Positions 44,081-58,600 of a DNA stretch of 64,000 nucleotides are shown piece after piece. Made by a program: the position numbers and the translations under genes. The notes under the pieces are model-generated. The model did not search any database and had not been told where the DNA came from. It saw only the letters and a program-made list of their open reading frames with translations. The number at the start of each line of letters is the position of its first letter. Position 1 is the stretch's first letter. Origin of the DNA: Apostichopus japonicus (lineage: Eukaryota > Echinodermata > Holothuroidea > Aspidochirotida > Stichopodidae); contig NC_092565.1 in NCBI RefSeq assembly GCF_037975245.1, forward strand, positions 3,299,499 to 3,363,498. Reading direction: 5' to 3'.

Positions 44081-47000
44081 TTCTTGGAAATTAGATATGC
44101 GACTCATCTTCAATGACCCAAGAGCAACCCTCCTCCTTTATGAAAATACTTTAGTTCCCTAACTTAACCTGTTGGGGTAAGACAGCTCCTCACCTTTGAA
44201 GTTCTGTACACGCCACTGCTGTGGTGTGACCTCTGGTTACATGGTACCAACGGTAATTGTGGCTTCTGAACCTATAAGTAAGGAAATGGTGGACAGAGTC
44301 TATTGCCACGAATTTTACTTATTTGGATAGCTCCATTGGATGAGCACACTGCTTGTATTCCTGAAGTTATTGGTTTAAATCCAGTTGTAGCTACTGATGT
44401 TTCTTCTTTCAACATTTATGATATTACCATATGCAGCACATACAGGTGTACCTGGATTAACCCACAGTATGTTTTGCTTCAAGACCTCAAGTTACAAAGA
44501 CATAAATAATGCTATAATAATAATAATAATAACAACAGAAGGACATGAATAATATGGGGTTCATCTCTCTCTTGCTGAGGTTTATTTCGTCTCTTTACAG
44601 TGCAAGGGCAGTTTACATTAGTAATAAAGCAGTGTGTAGATTTCCATTAGCAATGAAGCTTACACTTAAAACAATAGTCGTTAAATAATTTATTTAAAAT
44701 CGATTCATGAAGACAAAGAAAATCATGATCTCATGGACCTAATTTGTGAAATGAACAATAAATTATAACTATCGTTTCAAAGTGTTTACTGGGAAAAGAT
44801 TTTTTTGACATAAAGTAGACACTTCACTATATAGCATAAGTTACTTTCTCTAACTGGCTACAAAAAAAAACTCAGTTCGAATATTTAAAAAAATTATCAT
44901 TCCAAAAAGGCTTTAAAATATTTCAGGATGACCTATATAGCATTTGTTAAAGTGTAAGGAATAAAACCAATTTTATCGATTACACTAAATCGCGTTTTTC
45001 TAAAACTTTGGGGAAGAGACCATGCACTTACTTACTAAGTGAATTGGAAAATGCCAAAATTCAGTAAAGGGACTCAGTGAACATATTTTGGAAAAGTCTG
45101 GTACATGAATGCATCGTCATATCAAACTGAATAAAGTGTACTATTGATGGGTTGTTACATACTAAACTATTCATAGTGTGCCTAATTCCAGCAAAAGAAC
45201 AAAAGAACACACTTCCTTAAAATGCACGACAACATTTGTTATGGGGGGGGGGGGGCCTTACTTAAACTGCAGATATTTATGGTTTTGCATATACACGAAA
45301 AACAGCAAACAGTTAATTATTTGCAGTAATTATTCAAGCCTCAGTGGGTTCCATATTGTTAATAACTTGATACAGCTACAAGCTGACTAGACTTGGCAAA
45401 TCAGTACTTTGACAGACTTGTATTAAAGAAATGCCAGTCAATCCAGGTTAGCTGTGTCAATATCACATTGGCACAGTCTCTTGCATAACTGTTAAGTCAC
45501 TTCCTTCAAGTGAGTCATAAGCTACTTGGTCAACTGACTTCTTTCACTAGCTTTGCTGGTGGTTATCTTAGGTGATCAGCATCCATGTGAGGTGCTATGA
45601 TTGACAATAAGACATAAATCTAGATACAGGCTACGGAGACATCTGCCTCATGTGCAGCTGGACAATATTATAACAGGTAAGGAGGACAGGTTTAGGCTAC
45701 CATACGCTGTAAGACACAGTAAACAGTTGTTGTAGAGAATGGTTCGAGTCTCTGGATGTCTAGTACTTGTCCAGAACTTGACTGCTACAAGACTGCACTA
45801 CCAAACTAGTCACACACTTCATGCCATGTTAAAAAGGATGATTTCTTCAAAGAGTTCACTGAAAAATAGAACCATACTTACAAGGGGCCCTCAATGTTTG
45901 CATGAAACAAAAACCTGTCCCACCATATAAACACAACCCCCATCCAATGTTTGATAATAACTAAAGAATAAATGAAAACAAAGCAAATAAAAAGATAACT
46001 GTTAATTAGATACTAACATATGAAGATATTAGTCAAAGCAGATCTCAGCATGTACACATTGCCACATCGACAAACAAATTGAGACTGTATATATATATAT
46101 ATATGTGAATGCTTTCCATAGTATTCGGTACAATAATGATAAGTTGTTCACCGGTGCTAACGTTACAGAGTGGTGATAATTAACATGGGCAGTAGTAGTA
46201 GTAGTATATCGGTATTGTGTATAACTGTGACAAGAAGAAAGTAGTCTTGTATACAATGGTAGTTTCTCCTCACAATTAAAGTTCCTATATTTGAAAGTGT
46301 GAAATATATAAATTCTTTGCATTATAATACAACTTGTATTTAGCACTTGTTCACCAACGTCAGTGATCGTTTCCAAACTCTGCAAGATTACAGATTCGGA
46401 AAAGCTTTTTACAGAGGGAGGAAAACTTCCAGCTAGAAGACATCATTTTATGTCTTTTATAAAAAAGTCAAATGAACACCAAAAAGCCCTCGCACATGAT
46501 TATTTTCAGCAGCACATCTACATTTTCGTTGCAATCTGTATATCAATTATAATAATGTATTGCACACATCTTATAATAATGTGTTGCACACATAGAAATG
46601 GTATAGATTTGTCATAACGAGCATTCAATCAGAATGCCAGTTCCTTTTCTTTTAATTAAAATACTGCAGTCATACAAGCTGAGCCATGTTGTTGTTGTTG
46701 ACATAGTGTTATTAAAGTCTGTCTAATTTTTTTTATAATTTTTTTTCTTTGTTTTGTTGCTTTGTTCCACTGCTTTTCAAGAACATAAGCTGTAATATTT
46801 TCTACATAATATCTATTAATTTCATACGTAATTTTTTTTTATAGCTTAATCCACGTTTTGCGGAAGAATATTTGTCAGATAAAAAATAAATAGGATTTAC
46901 CTCAATATTTTGTCCAAACACAAAATTTAAAATCAAGCAGTCTTTTTTCATTAATTTTTTACAATGAACCAAGAAAAAAAGAAAACAAAAGAATTAGAAA

Positions 47001-48280
47001 ACAATTAAAGATGGAAAGAAAAAAAAACAAAGAGCAAAAACTCAAAGATAATTACAGAATTAAGAGACACATGCATGCAGTTGTTAATTTAGCATTTATA
47101 TAATTTTTTTGTTTTGATTTTAAATATAACATTTCTTGCTAATATTATCCTAAGCTGACATTTCCAAGGCCTATGGCTCGTCATGATAGTAATTTGCTGC
47201 TGATTAAACCCTATAAAGGAGGCTCCATACAACTAACTGGTCTGTACAGGTCTAGCACAATATTCTGAATATATACAAGTCTTTTGTACACAATAATAAA
47301 ATACAACAACAGATCTGCCATTACACACCATCAATTTAAATAGCTTTGTAAAAATTACAAGGACAGCCATGTACAAAAGAATTTTCTACCTTCGTCTTCA
47401 CCTGAAAGGGGGAGGGGGCTGGGAGGAGTAGGTTTTTGAAGGGGGGCTAGCAGAAATCTCTGGTGAAGGTTTACCTTGCTATTGAATCATTGTAGACAGG
47501 AATTGCTACTCTGGATAAAGATATTAATCACAGGATGTCTACTGAATTTGTCTACTTCATCAACATGTGATAAGCATATAAGCAAAGCAAAGCAAAGAGA
47601 AGTCTCAATTTTTTTTAGAGAGATCAACAAGCATACTAATTAAATTACTATGTGCAAAAAATAGTTTTGTGCACTTTACGTAGAGAAAATGGGGTGCATG
47701 GTCACATACGGTGAGATACAGTAAAAATTTGAGCCAGAGTCTAGTCATTGGCAAGCCCCAATCAACTACTGAAGTTGTTTAATAATAAGTATCTCAACCA
47801 TCTCATATCAATGAATATGACACTGAGAATATTCATGACCCTGCTGCATGTTATGATTAAAAGTCACTATATCTAGAAATGGCGAGCACACACCCAGACG
47901 TGGTTAACTAATTTTAAACGGTATTCATTCATTTGTCAAACTGAAACCTTCTGGTGGATGGTGCTGCAGACATCACATTGTTTTTATATCACTGTCGTCA
48001 TTTATCGTCATCCTCATCGTCGGCATCATCATAGTGGCAAGACTAGCGCCCTCTAAAGGAAGACCTACTCTGAGATCCATCCGCAGGTTTGCTATCCTCC
48101 TTCCGTTGTTGAAAGCATAACACACCGCAGCTATTAAGGAGAAACAGAGAGGCTGCATTTCACTTGAGATGGCACAGCAGACTTGTGGAGGATAAAAGTA
48201 TCAGTGTTCTCATGAAAGTGGAAAGCCCTTGCAGCAGCTTTGGGTACTTAGTGTGAGATGAGTATCTTAGTAGATTTTAT
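44081..48280. other. Intergenic sequence, no gene recognised
   Basis: AT-rich, with (ATA)n near 44515, a run of about 13 G at 45243, a short TA run at 46090 and A-rich sequence at 46.97-47.04 kb. No conserved frame or splice-bounded exon could be supported. It may include 3' UTR of the abLIM-like gene and the TTF2 promoter. Confidence 0.4.
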
Positions 48281-48282
48281 TA

Positions 48283-48854
48283 AAGGATTGGTTCAGTTGT
48301 CATACATATTTATGTTATATGAAAGAGGACAATAAAAGAAACACAATGGTGAAAAAACTGTTCAAATATCTTTTTCGGTTAAAGAGATATTCAAGTGTTA
48401 AGTTTTATCAGATTGTGTAGAAACTGCTGAAATCTGACTAGCTGTGATGTCACATCCTCACATTCCTGAAAAGTCTTTGTTTTTTTCTCTAAATATTTTG
48501 TGAGATTTCATGACTTTCAACCAAAATATATGTCAGGAGAGCTCATATTTGTCAAAGGAAGTATTTAAGATTAAACATCTGAAGAATTTTTGATTATATT
48601 ATTTTCAAATGTGATAAAAAATGTAAATAATTTTTAAAGAAATATATTCACAAATGTTAAGGAAGTGAGGATGTGACGTCACACCCTAACAGTTAGTCTT
48701 TCTACACCAGTCGTTTTCAAAGAAATTTTGATATCTTCAAAGTGTCATATGTCCTTAACAGAGCATGCTATCATGGTAGTTTCTTCACTGTTCTTTTTGT
48801 CTTTTTGTGCTCTTTCATACAAGATAGACATGTCAGACACCTGAACCAATCCTT
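48283..48854. mobile_element. Foldback MITE (~572 bp)
   Basis: The ends aaggattggttcagttgtc and (reverse complement of right end) caaggattggttcaggtgtc match. Similarity continues inward through both arms to gtgatgtcacatcctcac (left) and gtgaggatgtgacgtcacac (right), so almost the whole element is one imperfect inverted repeat. No coding capacity. Target duplication uncertain. Confidence 0.75.
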
Positions 48855-49550
48855 GAACTAGAACAAGATTTCGGGCAGGCTCTTTTCTACCAGTATTTTG
48901 CATACAGAATCATCCTGAAAATTCTGCTTAGAATTGTAATACAAATCTAATACGAATAATTCAACAGATGATCTGTACATGTCAAGATATGTTATTAATA
49001 AGACATAAATACAGGACTCAACAGAGATCCAACAGCAAGTATTTACCGATCATTTTATTGTTTGGTGTGAAATGAGGGACTGACCTATTTATCTCTCTGT
49101 TTTATTCTCCGACGATTACAAGTTACAAAACCACCACAGGATATATTTACCGTAACATGAGATATATCGGTTCCTATCCAACATGCTGCACTATTATGAC
49201 CATCTCACACACTGATGTCCTTCTTGCAAACTGCCTTCCTCATTATATCCCGCTCAATCAATAACCTCTTCTGATACATCCTGAATTACCCTGCTCTCAA
49301 ACAGTATCTCCTTCATTCCCACCCTTCCCATCCCATGACTACCAATTCTCCATCCTTACTACACCCATAAAGTCCATCTCCCCACAAATCACCAACACCC
49401 CCCTTCCCCTATCTCACATCTGTCTGCCATGATCGTACATCCTGCTTCCCATGCAGTTTCATTCCCCTCTCTCTATAATTGTATCTCTATGGTTGTACAT
49501 GGTCATACTCACTTGTGAACAGAACACGAGCTAGTTGCAAATAAGCAGTG
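48855..49550. other. 3' flank / probable 3' UTR of the abLIM-like gene
   Basis: Directly downstream of the stop codon on the minus strand. A minus-strand AATAAA occurs at 49106-49101 and could be the polyadenylation signal, but others exist. C-rich sequence at 49.3-49.46 kb. Confidence 0.4.
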
Positions 49551-49664
49551 TCAGAACAGTAAGGCTCTCTTCTTGAGGGTGACCTGCTTCCATCTCGGTA
49601 AATGAAGAAACTGGTCATGGTTCATCCCAAAAGCCCTGTAGAAGTCATGATCTGACAGGTGTAA
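49551..49664 (-). CDS. ABLIM: abLIM-like last exon: villin headpiece core
   Basis: Acceptor ..ttttgtttcag. Encodes LHLSDHDFYRAFGMNHDQFL then HLPRWKQVTLKKRALLF and a TGA. This is the headpiece core with the diagnostic F..A(F)GM...F..LP.WK...LKK...LF pattern and C-terminal Phe. Phase 0. Confidence 0.93.
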   Translation of the reverse strand, partial: LHLSDHDFYRAFGMNHDQFLHLPRWKQVTLKKRALLF

Positions 49665-52600
49665 CTGAAACAAAAGAAAATTAAAATACATTAACATAAT
49701 CTACATTCAGCTGCTCTTTAACTGCTCTGTTTATTAATCTAGCATTCAGCACTGCATTAATAATTCATGCCCTTCCATAAGAAGAGATGACATTTTTTAT
49801 GTGTTCAAGGTTTTTTTTATGAGCTCGTTGATCCGGTCCCAATGAGATTGCAGTGGACAGGCTAACTCCTCCTGCAATGAAGCCAAAGTCAGCACATCCC
49901 TCCAAGATATGAAGACAAAAACAGTGCAACACTCAGTTTTATTGACAAACACGATAATCTTAACTGAGGATTAGCTTTGTCGATCATTGTTTATCATAGT
50001 TTTAGCCATGGATTAGTTTGTCAAAAGTTTTCCAGGTACTTTAAGCAGGTTATTGACCTCAATCCGATTTAAAGAAATTGAGGATGATCAAAATAAGACA
50101 ATGCTTTTGGAGAGGAAAAACTGCAAGATGTGTAACATGGGTCTGACCATTTATGCCTGTTGTCTTGATAAGATGTCACCACAAGATGTGTAAAATGGGT
50201 TTGACCATTTGTGCCTACATGTTGCCTTGCTAAGATGTCACCACAAGATTTGTAAAATGGGTTTGACCATTTGTGCCTACATGTTGTCTTGATAAGATGT
50301 CACAACAAGATGTGTAAAATGGGTTTGACCATTTGTGCCTACATGTTGCCTTGCTAAGATGTCACCACAAAATGTCTAAAATGGGTTTGACAATTTGTGC
50401 CTACATGTTGTCTTGATAAGATGTCACCACAAGATGTGTAAAATGGTTCTGACCATTTGTGCCTACATGTTATCTTGATAAGATGTCACCACAAGATGTC
50501 TAAAATGGGTTTGACCATGTTGTCTTGATAAGATGTCACCCCAAGATGTCTAAAATGGGTTTGACAATTTGTGCCTACATGTTGTCTTGATAAGATGTCA
50601 CCACAAGATGTGTAAAATGGTTCTGACCATTTGTGCCTACATGTTGTCTTGATAAGATGTCACCACAAGATGTGTAAAATGGTTCTGACCATTTGTGCCT
50701 ACATGTTGCCTTGCTAAGATGTCACCACAAGATGTCTAAAATGGGTTTGACAATTTGTGCCTTCATGTTGTCTTGATAAGGTGTCACCACAAGATGTGTA
50801 AAATGGGTTTGACCATTTGTGCCTTCATGATGTCTTAATGAGATGTCAGATGTGTAAAATGGGTTTGACCATTTGTGCCTACATGTTGTCTTGATAAGAT
50901 GTCACCGCAAGATGTCTAAAATGGGTTTGACCATGTTGCCTTGATAAGATGTCACCACAAGATGTCTAAAATGGGTTTGACCATTTGTGCCTTCATGATG
51001 TCTTGATGAGATGTCAGATGTGTAAAATGGGTTTGACCATTTGTGCCTACATGTTGTCTTGATAAGATGTCACCACAAGATGTGTAAAATGGGTCTGACA
51101 GTTTGTGCCTATATGTTGTATTGATAAGATGTCCCCACAAGATGTGTTAAATGGGTTTGACCATTTGTGCCTACATGTTGTCTTGATAAGATTTCACCAC
51201 AAGATGTGTAAAATGGGTCTGACCATTTGTGCCTACATGTTGCCTTGCTAAGATGTCACCACAAAATGTCTAAAATGGGTTTGACAATTTGTGCCTACAT
51301 GTTGTCTGATAAGATGTCACCACAAGATGTGTAAAATGGTTCTGACCATTTGTGCCTACATGTTGTCTTGATAAGAATGTCACCACAAGATGTCTAAAAT
51401 GGGTTTGACCATGTTGTCTTGATAAGATGTCACCACAAGATGTCTAAAATGGGTTTGACCATTTGTGCCTTCATGATGTCTTGATGAGATGTCAGATGTG
51501 TAAAATGGGTTTGACCATTTGTGCTTACATGTTGTCTTGATAAGATGTCCCCACAAGATGTGTGAAATGGGTTTGACCATTTGTGCCTACATGTTGTCTT
51601 GATAAGATGTCACCACAAGATGTGTAAGATGGGTCTGACCATCTGTGCCTGTTGTCTTGATAAGATGTCACCACAAGATGTGTAAAACGGGTCTGACCAT
51701 TTGTGCCAACATGTTCTCTTGATAAGATGTCCCCACAAGATGTGTAAAATGGGTTTGACCATTTGTGCCTGTTGTCTGGATCTATATTTGAAGTTGATAC
51801 TCATCTCTTAGAGGGCACACTCCACTTAGAGAGTATTAATGAAATGAAGAGATGGTTTGAGGGTGGTTGTCAACTTTAATATATATAAGTTCTCTACCTT
51901 TTTAAAACTGATAAAAAATAACTTTTGTCTGGAGTCATCCTTTAACATTTCATCACAGCCATAGAGATTCAATAGTCCTTCTGTTTCACATCTGAACAGA
52001 TCATTGACTATCCAATCAAGCCATATCACAGTTATGAAAATTCTAACTGATAATTTAAGAGAGAAGAACACGACTGTAAAAGTTTGACAATTTTAGTGGT
52101 CTTTCCATCTGAGCTATGCTGAACTCACCTCTAAGTTATCTCTGGAGACGTCTTTAGGGAGTCTGTAATTGGTTGTTATCAACAGCTCGAGAGGATAAAT
52201 CTAGAAACGGGAAGAGAAGTGTCCGAGATAAAAAACAAATCATCAACAGAATATATCAATATGGTGGGAGGCCAGTTCTCACACCAGGATATTAAGTAGA
52301 AAGAAAGGGTTGAAGTTTTACTTACAATAGTCTTACAGATAACCAATCATTCACTCAGCCTTAAGTTTATCACGTGGTTAATTTCAAGCCGAAGACATTA
52401 TTGTAAAGAATCCAGTGAGGAAGTCAGAAGTGAAGGTGTCAAGAGTGGGAGTGCCTGGGGTGAGTGTCTAGGCATGAGAGCCTTTGGGAGTGATAGAACC
52501 AGGGGTGGTGCCAGGTTGTCAGGGATCAAGATGTTAAAAATGAGGGTGCTAGGAGAGTGTAAACTGAGAGTTTTCCAGGATGGAGTTCAAGGGGTCACTT

Positions 52601-55600
52601 TTGTTGTTTCTATCAAATTTAATGGAGACATACTTGTAATTTCATGTTGATGCCATATTAGGGTAATTAGCTCAACAAGCATTTTGCTAATTAGGAAGAC
52701 ATCAAACGAGGTACCAGATATCACACTCTTCCTGTCAAAAACCTCAAACCTGTCTATAAGATCACTTGGATCCTGATAATTCTTTAGGATGTAAGAAAAT
52801 GTTCCCTTTTCAACTTGTATTGCAAGTTTTATATTTAAAAGCCTTAAAAAAAATTAAAACTTTTAAAAGTTACAGCAAAGCTCAATAATTCTATAATTTC
52901 TAATGCTAATGATGTTTCAGATGATTTAATTATTTTATAACTTTATTTAAACGATGACCTTAGACAAAATTTTAGTCTTTTCATTGCACAGTGACACAAA
53001 CAGTGCCATATTTTAGTGCTAGTAACGTTTCTTCAGCTATTCCAGTATTGAAGATATTCATCTTTAAATCTCTGGAATGATCCTTTAAGGCTAAATTGAG
53101 ATGGCTCCTCAGTGCAGACCTTGACTGAACTGATAATATTAATTCAATGTTTCATAAATTCTAATGAAACAACTAAAATATGTTCTCTTTTAACTTCTCA
53201 TAAGCAACAGAGCAACATTGGAAGACATTTAACACCATTTGTCGATCACAAATTGTAAAGAATTGTGAAGACTTATCAATTCGAGCCATGAAAGTCTGCT
53301 TTTTCAATTGAGGTACAGACCTAATGGTCTGTGTGTAAGACTAAAGCAGTCCTGACAGCCTAAGATGTTTAGAGGGATATTATTCAAAACTTAAAAGTGG
53401 TACAGAAATTCAATCTGGGCAGATGGCAGTGTTTCGTATAACACTGTCTACAACATATGAAAATTAATTTGTGCCGTAAGTCACCCTAAACATTAAGTGG
53501 AAATATGTTAAGGTACTACATAAAAAGATAGAGTAACCAAGGGTGGAGAGGAAGGAGAAAATTGGGAGGGGGGGGGGAGGTGGCACACAAACTGTAAAAT
53601 GAATATGTATGAGGTTGCATCAACATCTGATGAATAAATTAACAAATCAATTTATCATGCAACGTTCAAATGTTAACACCTTGACATCATTATCTGGAAG
53701 AACAAGATTTTTCACACACCGCTGTATAAATCCTGTGATCATAATTAAAGGTTAAAAAGGGTTAAAATGCTAACAAGAGAACAGAACCTACCATTGGTGT
53801 ATCAGAGGATCGGGATGGAGATGAAGATGCAGGATGCTTCTGGTTACCGTGGCAACAGGGTAAGAAGAGGGAATGAAGATACATACAGTCATTTTGTTAG
53901 TGTACATACAGACAGGTAGGATGTTATCATTAATGTTAGATTGTCAGTCATTCACATAAATAGACACTGTCTCCTCCAAGGTGCATGACTTACGTCAACT
54001 TCATTCTGATTCGTTTTAGAAAGTTTTATTGAAAACTATATCCGGAATACCACAATTTGTGAAAATGCCCATGTTTGGCTGACATTCTGGATTAAGTCTC
54101 TCAGAATGTTCCAAATCATTGTCTTTAAAGCTCAATCATGTTAGTTCATATCCGTGTATTGTAAACACAACAATCTAACATTGACAAAAAACAATTAGAT
54201 TACTTCTAGTTTTACTAATATCAGCTCAATTGTCATTATTAACCTCACAAATATAAATTCATTTTTTTTTAACAGGTTAGGGCTTTGACTGTCAAATTAC
54301 ATTTTTCATTTTTCATCATTCTAGTTTTCCACATGCTAACTTTTTAATCACACTCGATGGTTGCAACACATATAAAACTTAAAATAGTAGTTATGACAGA
54401 TCCTGCTTTTTATATTACAAGTTATGGAGTATGGAAATAGACTCTTGACTCTGTTAAACATATATACACCTCATGAGGGCCCAATTCCCACCTCACTTTC
54501 TTTCCCCTGTCTTATGGAAACCATAATCATGCCAATATTTTGAGAGCAAATTCATGATGTTTGTTATAAAATGCATCAGGACTGATGTTTGCTACTGTCA
54601 TTAATTTTATTGAGCCTATCTCCCTGGTTCTGATTCCCTCTCTCTAGTGTATAACAATACAAACAGAAACTATGAGTAGTTACAAGGCCATTGAACCTAC
54701 ATAAAAGATTTGCGAGAGGTTTAAAACCCATATGGACCGCTCACAGAAGGAAGTTTTTTTTCTCTTTTTTTGAGAATTTGCATTTGAATTTGTTACTGGT
54801 GGTGGTTTAACATCTTTCCGAGGTGCACACTACGATGATATTTGATACTTTGCTACAGCGTCTGGGTGAGAACTGTTTGTCATATCAAATAAAGAGGGTG
54901 GACTTTACATGGATAGATTCCTAAATAATAGTAACGGCTAGATATCTATAAGGAGACTCGGATTCAGAGGATAACAAACGCAAAAAACCTGCGAGGACGT
55001 GATTCCTTTCTTCTCAGAAACAGCATTTTTTACATCACTACAATAGTAAAAGCCAATTTGACAGGAGTTCTGGTTGTCACTTATGATTTGTACAGGTATG
55101 ATAATTTCATCAAGTAACTTTGTGGCATGTCCTCAGATCAATCAGTCGCTAATGGTGATCAAAATTAAAACTTGGAACTGTGCGGACATGGCACGTAACC
55201 ACGAGAACGGCTTCAAAGTGATGGAGTTGACTGCGATTAGTGCAAACAGAACAGTGCATGCATGCGTGTACGTACGTATGTAATCTCTGCAAAACTTAAC
55301 ATGCTCAATCAAAATCAGAATAAATAGGAATGTCAGTTCAACTCTGCCTCTCTTAAAATTCCTGTTTTTCTCTTTTGGATCATTTCTATCGTTACATTGA
55401 TAATGTTGAGAGAACTAAAAAATTTGATAAATGTATTTTGAATATTATTCAACCCACAAAACTTCAACATTCCTGGCTTACTTTTAACCCCCCATCTCTT
55501 TCTCTTCCCCCACTCCCCCCCCCCATTACAGGGAAGAACCTAAAATTTTGATTTTGATCACTTCATTCAAGAACAAATAGCTGACATGATCCTCCAGTAT

Positions 55601-58600
55601 CTCTTCTATCATCATTCAGTTGAGTACGTACTGTGAGAGTTCCAAAATTCTGTCACGTTGCCGGGCGTGCACTTCTCGTGCACTTTTCTCACCTCGCTGC
55701 ATAAATTGACTTACTTGTAATCTCTTAATGTTCTGCTCTCTTATCTTAGCCGCTCTTAACCTCTCGGCCATTACCTTGTGCTCCATTGAGGGCAGCGATC
55801 GTCCCTTGGAGATTCTCAAGTTGCGCAGCTGCTGCTCGGTCATCTTGGCGAGGCCCGGAGACATTTCCCCGCTGCTGTCGTAACCGTTGGAGATGTATCC
55901 TTCGGATAGACCTTAAGAGTCAACGATACGGTTAAAGAACATTAATTAAGAACGAGATGACATCGGTCTGTGCCCGATCGTTATGGAGACGCAAAATCTA
56001 AACATTCATGATAACAAATATAAAATGCTAGAATAAGAGAACGACCCAACACATAGAAAAGTAACTTCACTTTATTTGTCTTGCTGACACACCAGTATTA
56101 AAGATAAAGTTTTGAAAGTTTTCACTTATTTGAGAGGGTATTTGAGGAGATATCCAAGAAAATTGAAAGCCATAGTTTAAAAGCTGAAATGAGCACATAG
56201 CTAAAACAAATTATGTATTCATGTGCTTTTCCTAAACCTATATGTCTCTTGACTTTCGATTTAGTGTTCAAAGGAAGTACCAAAATATAATCTTCATCCA
56301 TTCATGCCATTTTCCCTTTGTTTTCCCATGAGTGAGATTTGTGTTGCATCGTTATCAAACGTTCTAAATGATAGGAACTGTAGAAGACTAAATCATCTTT
56401 GAAAGAAACAAAACATTGAAACTAACTTAATGGTCTGTGTATTAGACTACAATCCATTCAACTTAAATTGCTCAGCCATTTAAAGCATCATTCCTCAAAA
56501 ATATAAAAAAATAAACATGTTCTAGAAATACAAGCAGGGCTGATAGCAGTGTATTGTCCACAACATATTTAAAGTAATTTAGTGCCTAATGTTATCCTTT
56601 AACAGTCAACAACTTCAATTGTAATTATATATCCGCTCATCGACCGTGGCACACACAAACCTCTATTGATTTATGGAGGAAGCTTAAAAACCACACAGCT
56701 GAATTTAACCGATGACTTTATATAATAATTTTGTATGGTTGGTTTATTCACGCAACATCACGAGACCACCAGACTCACCTTCGTGATCGCTCATATTGCC
56801 GGGGCTGTACCTTGACGACATAGGGAGTGACCCCGTCTTCTTGTATATTTCCTTCAAAGATAAGAAATTGAACGCATGAGGAGGTTTTTCCACTGGTTTG
56901 CAGGTTTTATGATCAAGAGTCACTGGCAAGAATTATCCACTTAGAAACCATAGACTTCTGGAAAATCTTTTTTTTATGGCCCTGACTACCGTGTAGGTTA
57001 AAAGATTTTCAGCTTTATGCCAGACTTAATTGCCGATAGTACGGTCCTGCTTCTTGTATCTCCGTCTTTACAGTGAAGTGTTTATTTTAGTTCTTCTCAC
57101 GATAGCTACGGCTCAGAAATAAGTGGTTTCAAGATTACCCAGAAAATCTATAACCTTTGGAGGGAATACTGCTATGATGTATATATAGTTAAACAGGGCA
57201 AAAAGAAGAACTTTATGTACCAGCTGGCAAACAGACTGAAATGAAAATGGGGTACAGAATTGGGTAGATGAAATATTAGCTTCTAGAAGGGTCTAAAAGG
57301 ACGATTAAGGGGTTCAAATTTAATTTAAAAAAAGAAAGAATAACTTACTGCAGTTGTGTATCTCGATGAAGGTGGAAGTGTGGATCCCCTAAGTCCAAGG
57401 TAATCTACAGAAAAATTAAAAACAAAAATATGGAAATAAAAGTTAGAGTAATAATGTTCGCACTTTCTCTCAAAACGAAATGACAGCTGTTTTTCAAGCC
57501 ATAAAGTTTGTATCCCTTCAAAAATCAGAAGTAATTTGTAACAAAAATATAGAAATAAAAGTTAAGAGTAATGCTTTTGCCTTGTCTCTAAACAACAAAA
57601 ACACAACTGCATGTTTTTCAAACTATAAAGTTGAAGATTTTATCCCTTCAAAACCAGGATTAATTTGTCTCTATTTCTTTGGTATTTATCATTCCTTAAT
57701 AACAATATATGTTTATTAAATATTTATTCATCCATCAAGGCACCAGTCCATTCATTCACTGTTAACCACTAAAGGTAATCCATTAAGAGTAGTAGATGAT
57801 CCACTTGGGTTAAACAAAAGAAAGTAATTAATGCATTGACAAATCTACGTTAATAAAGGTATCAAAAGGAATGTGAGAGGAAATCAACTGAAAATGTAGC
57901 AAACATCTTTTACATCAGCAACTTGAACATTTCAGTCAGTTCATGCTGTACATTCATATTGCCATGGTTACAGTAGTAAACAAACCTGCATTAACACTAC
58001 TCAAATGCAGAGAAAGAAAGATCTTGATTTTGGCCTTTATATTATCTGCATGCAGTGGTAGGTGCAATCTAGCTTTCCTTCGCACAATAAATTAAAACAA
58101 ATGTTATTATATCCACAGTAACATGACATTTTAAAGATCGCAAGCATCAGGTTTATGAAAGCCTTTTTATGTGTATTTCAACAGTAAGATAGATGATCAA
58201 TGACATAGGTTTGAGGGGCAACAAATGGAATCCAAAACAAATTGTACTTCAAATTATATTTAGGTGTAGTTTAAAATCTGCTGTACTGACTTTGAACACA
58301 TATCGTTCCATTACAGGCTCAGTAAGTACAAAGCTCAATTTACATATTAAATGAAGAGCAGTCATGGTTAGGATGCAATCGTCAACAAGGAATAAAAATT
58401 ATTAATCATAACAATAATAATAATATGTATGCAAGCAACATGGGTGTAATAAGTGGTGATCATGCCTCTTGTAAATATGATAATTCATAGCTGCTCTGCA
58501 TATAATATATCTATAGGTACAAGTATTTATTGACACACCTACAAATAGTTTCTTTGTCCGAATTTTAACATTTTTAAGGTTGTATTGAACAACTGCAAAT

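Noticed and set aside
50111-51778. CRISPR array
   Set aside because: Contiguous tandem units without distinct spacers, in an animal intron.
50952-51804. His/Trp/Ser repeat frames
   Set aside because: Translations of the 62-bp minisatellite.
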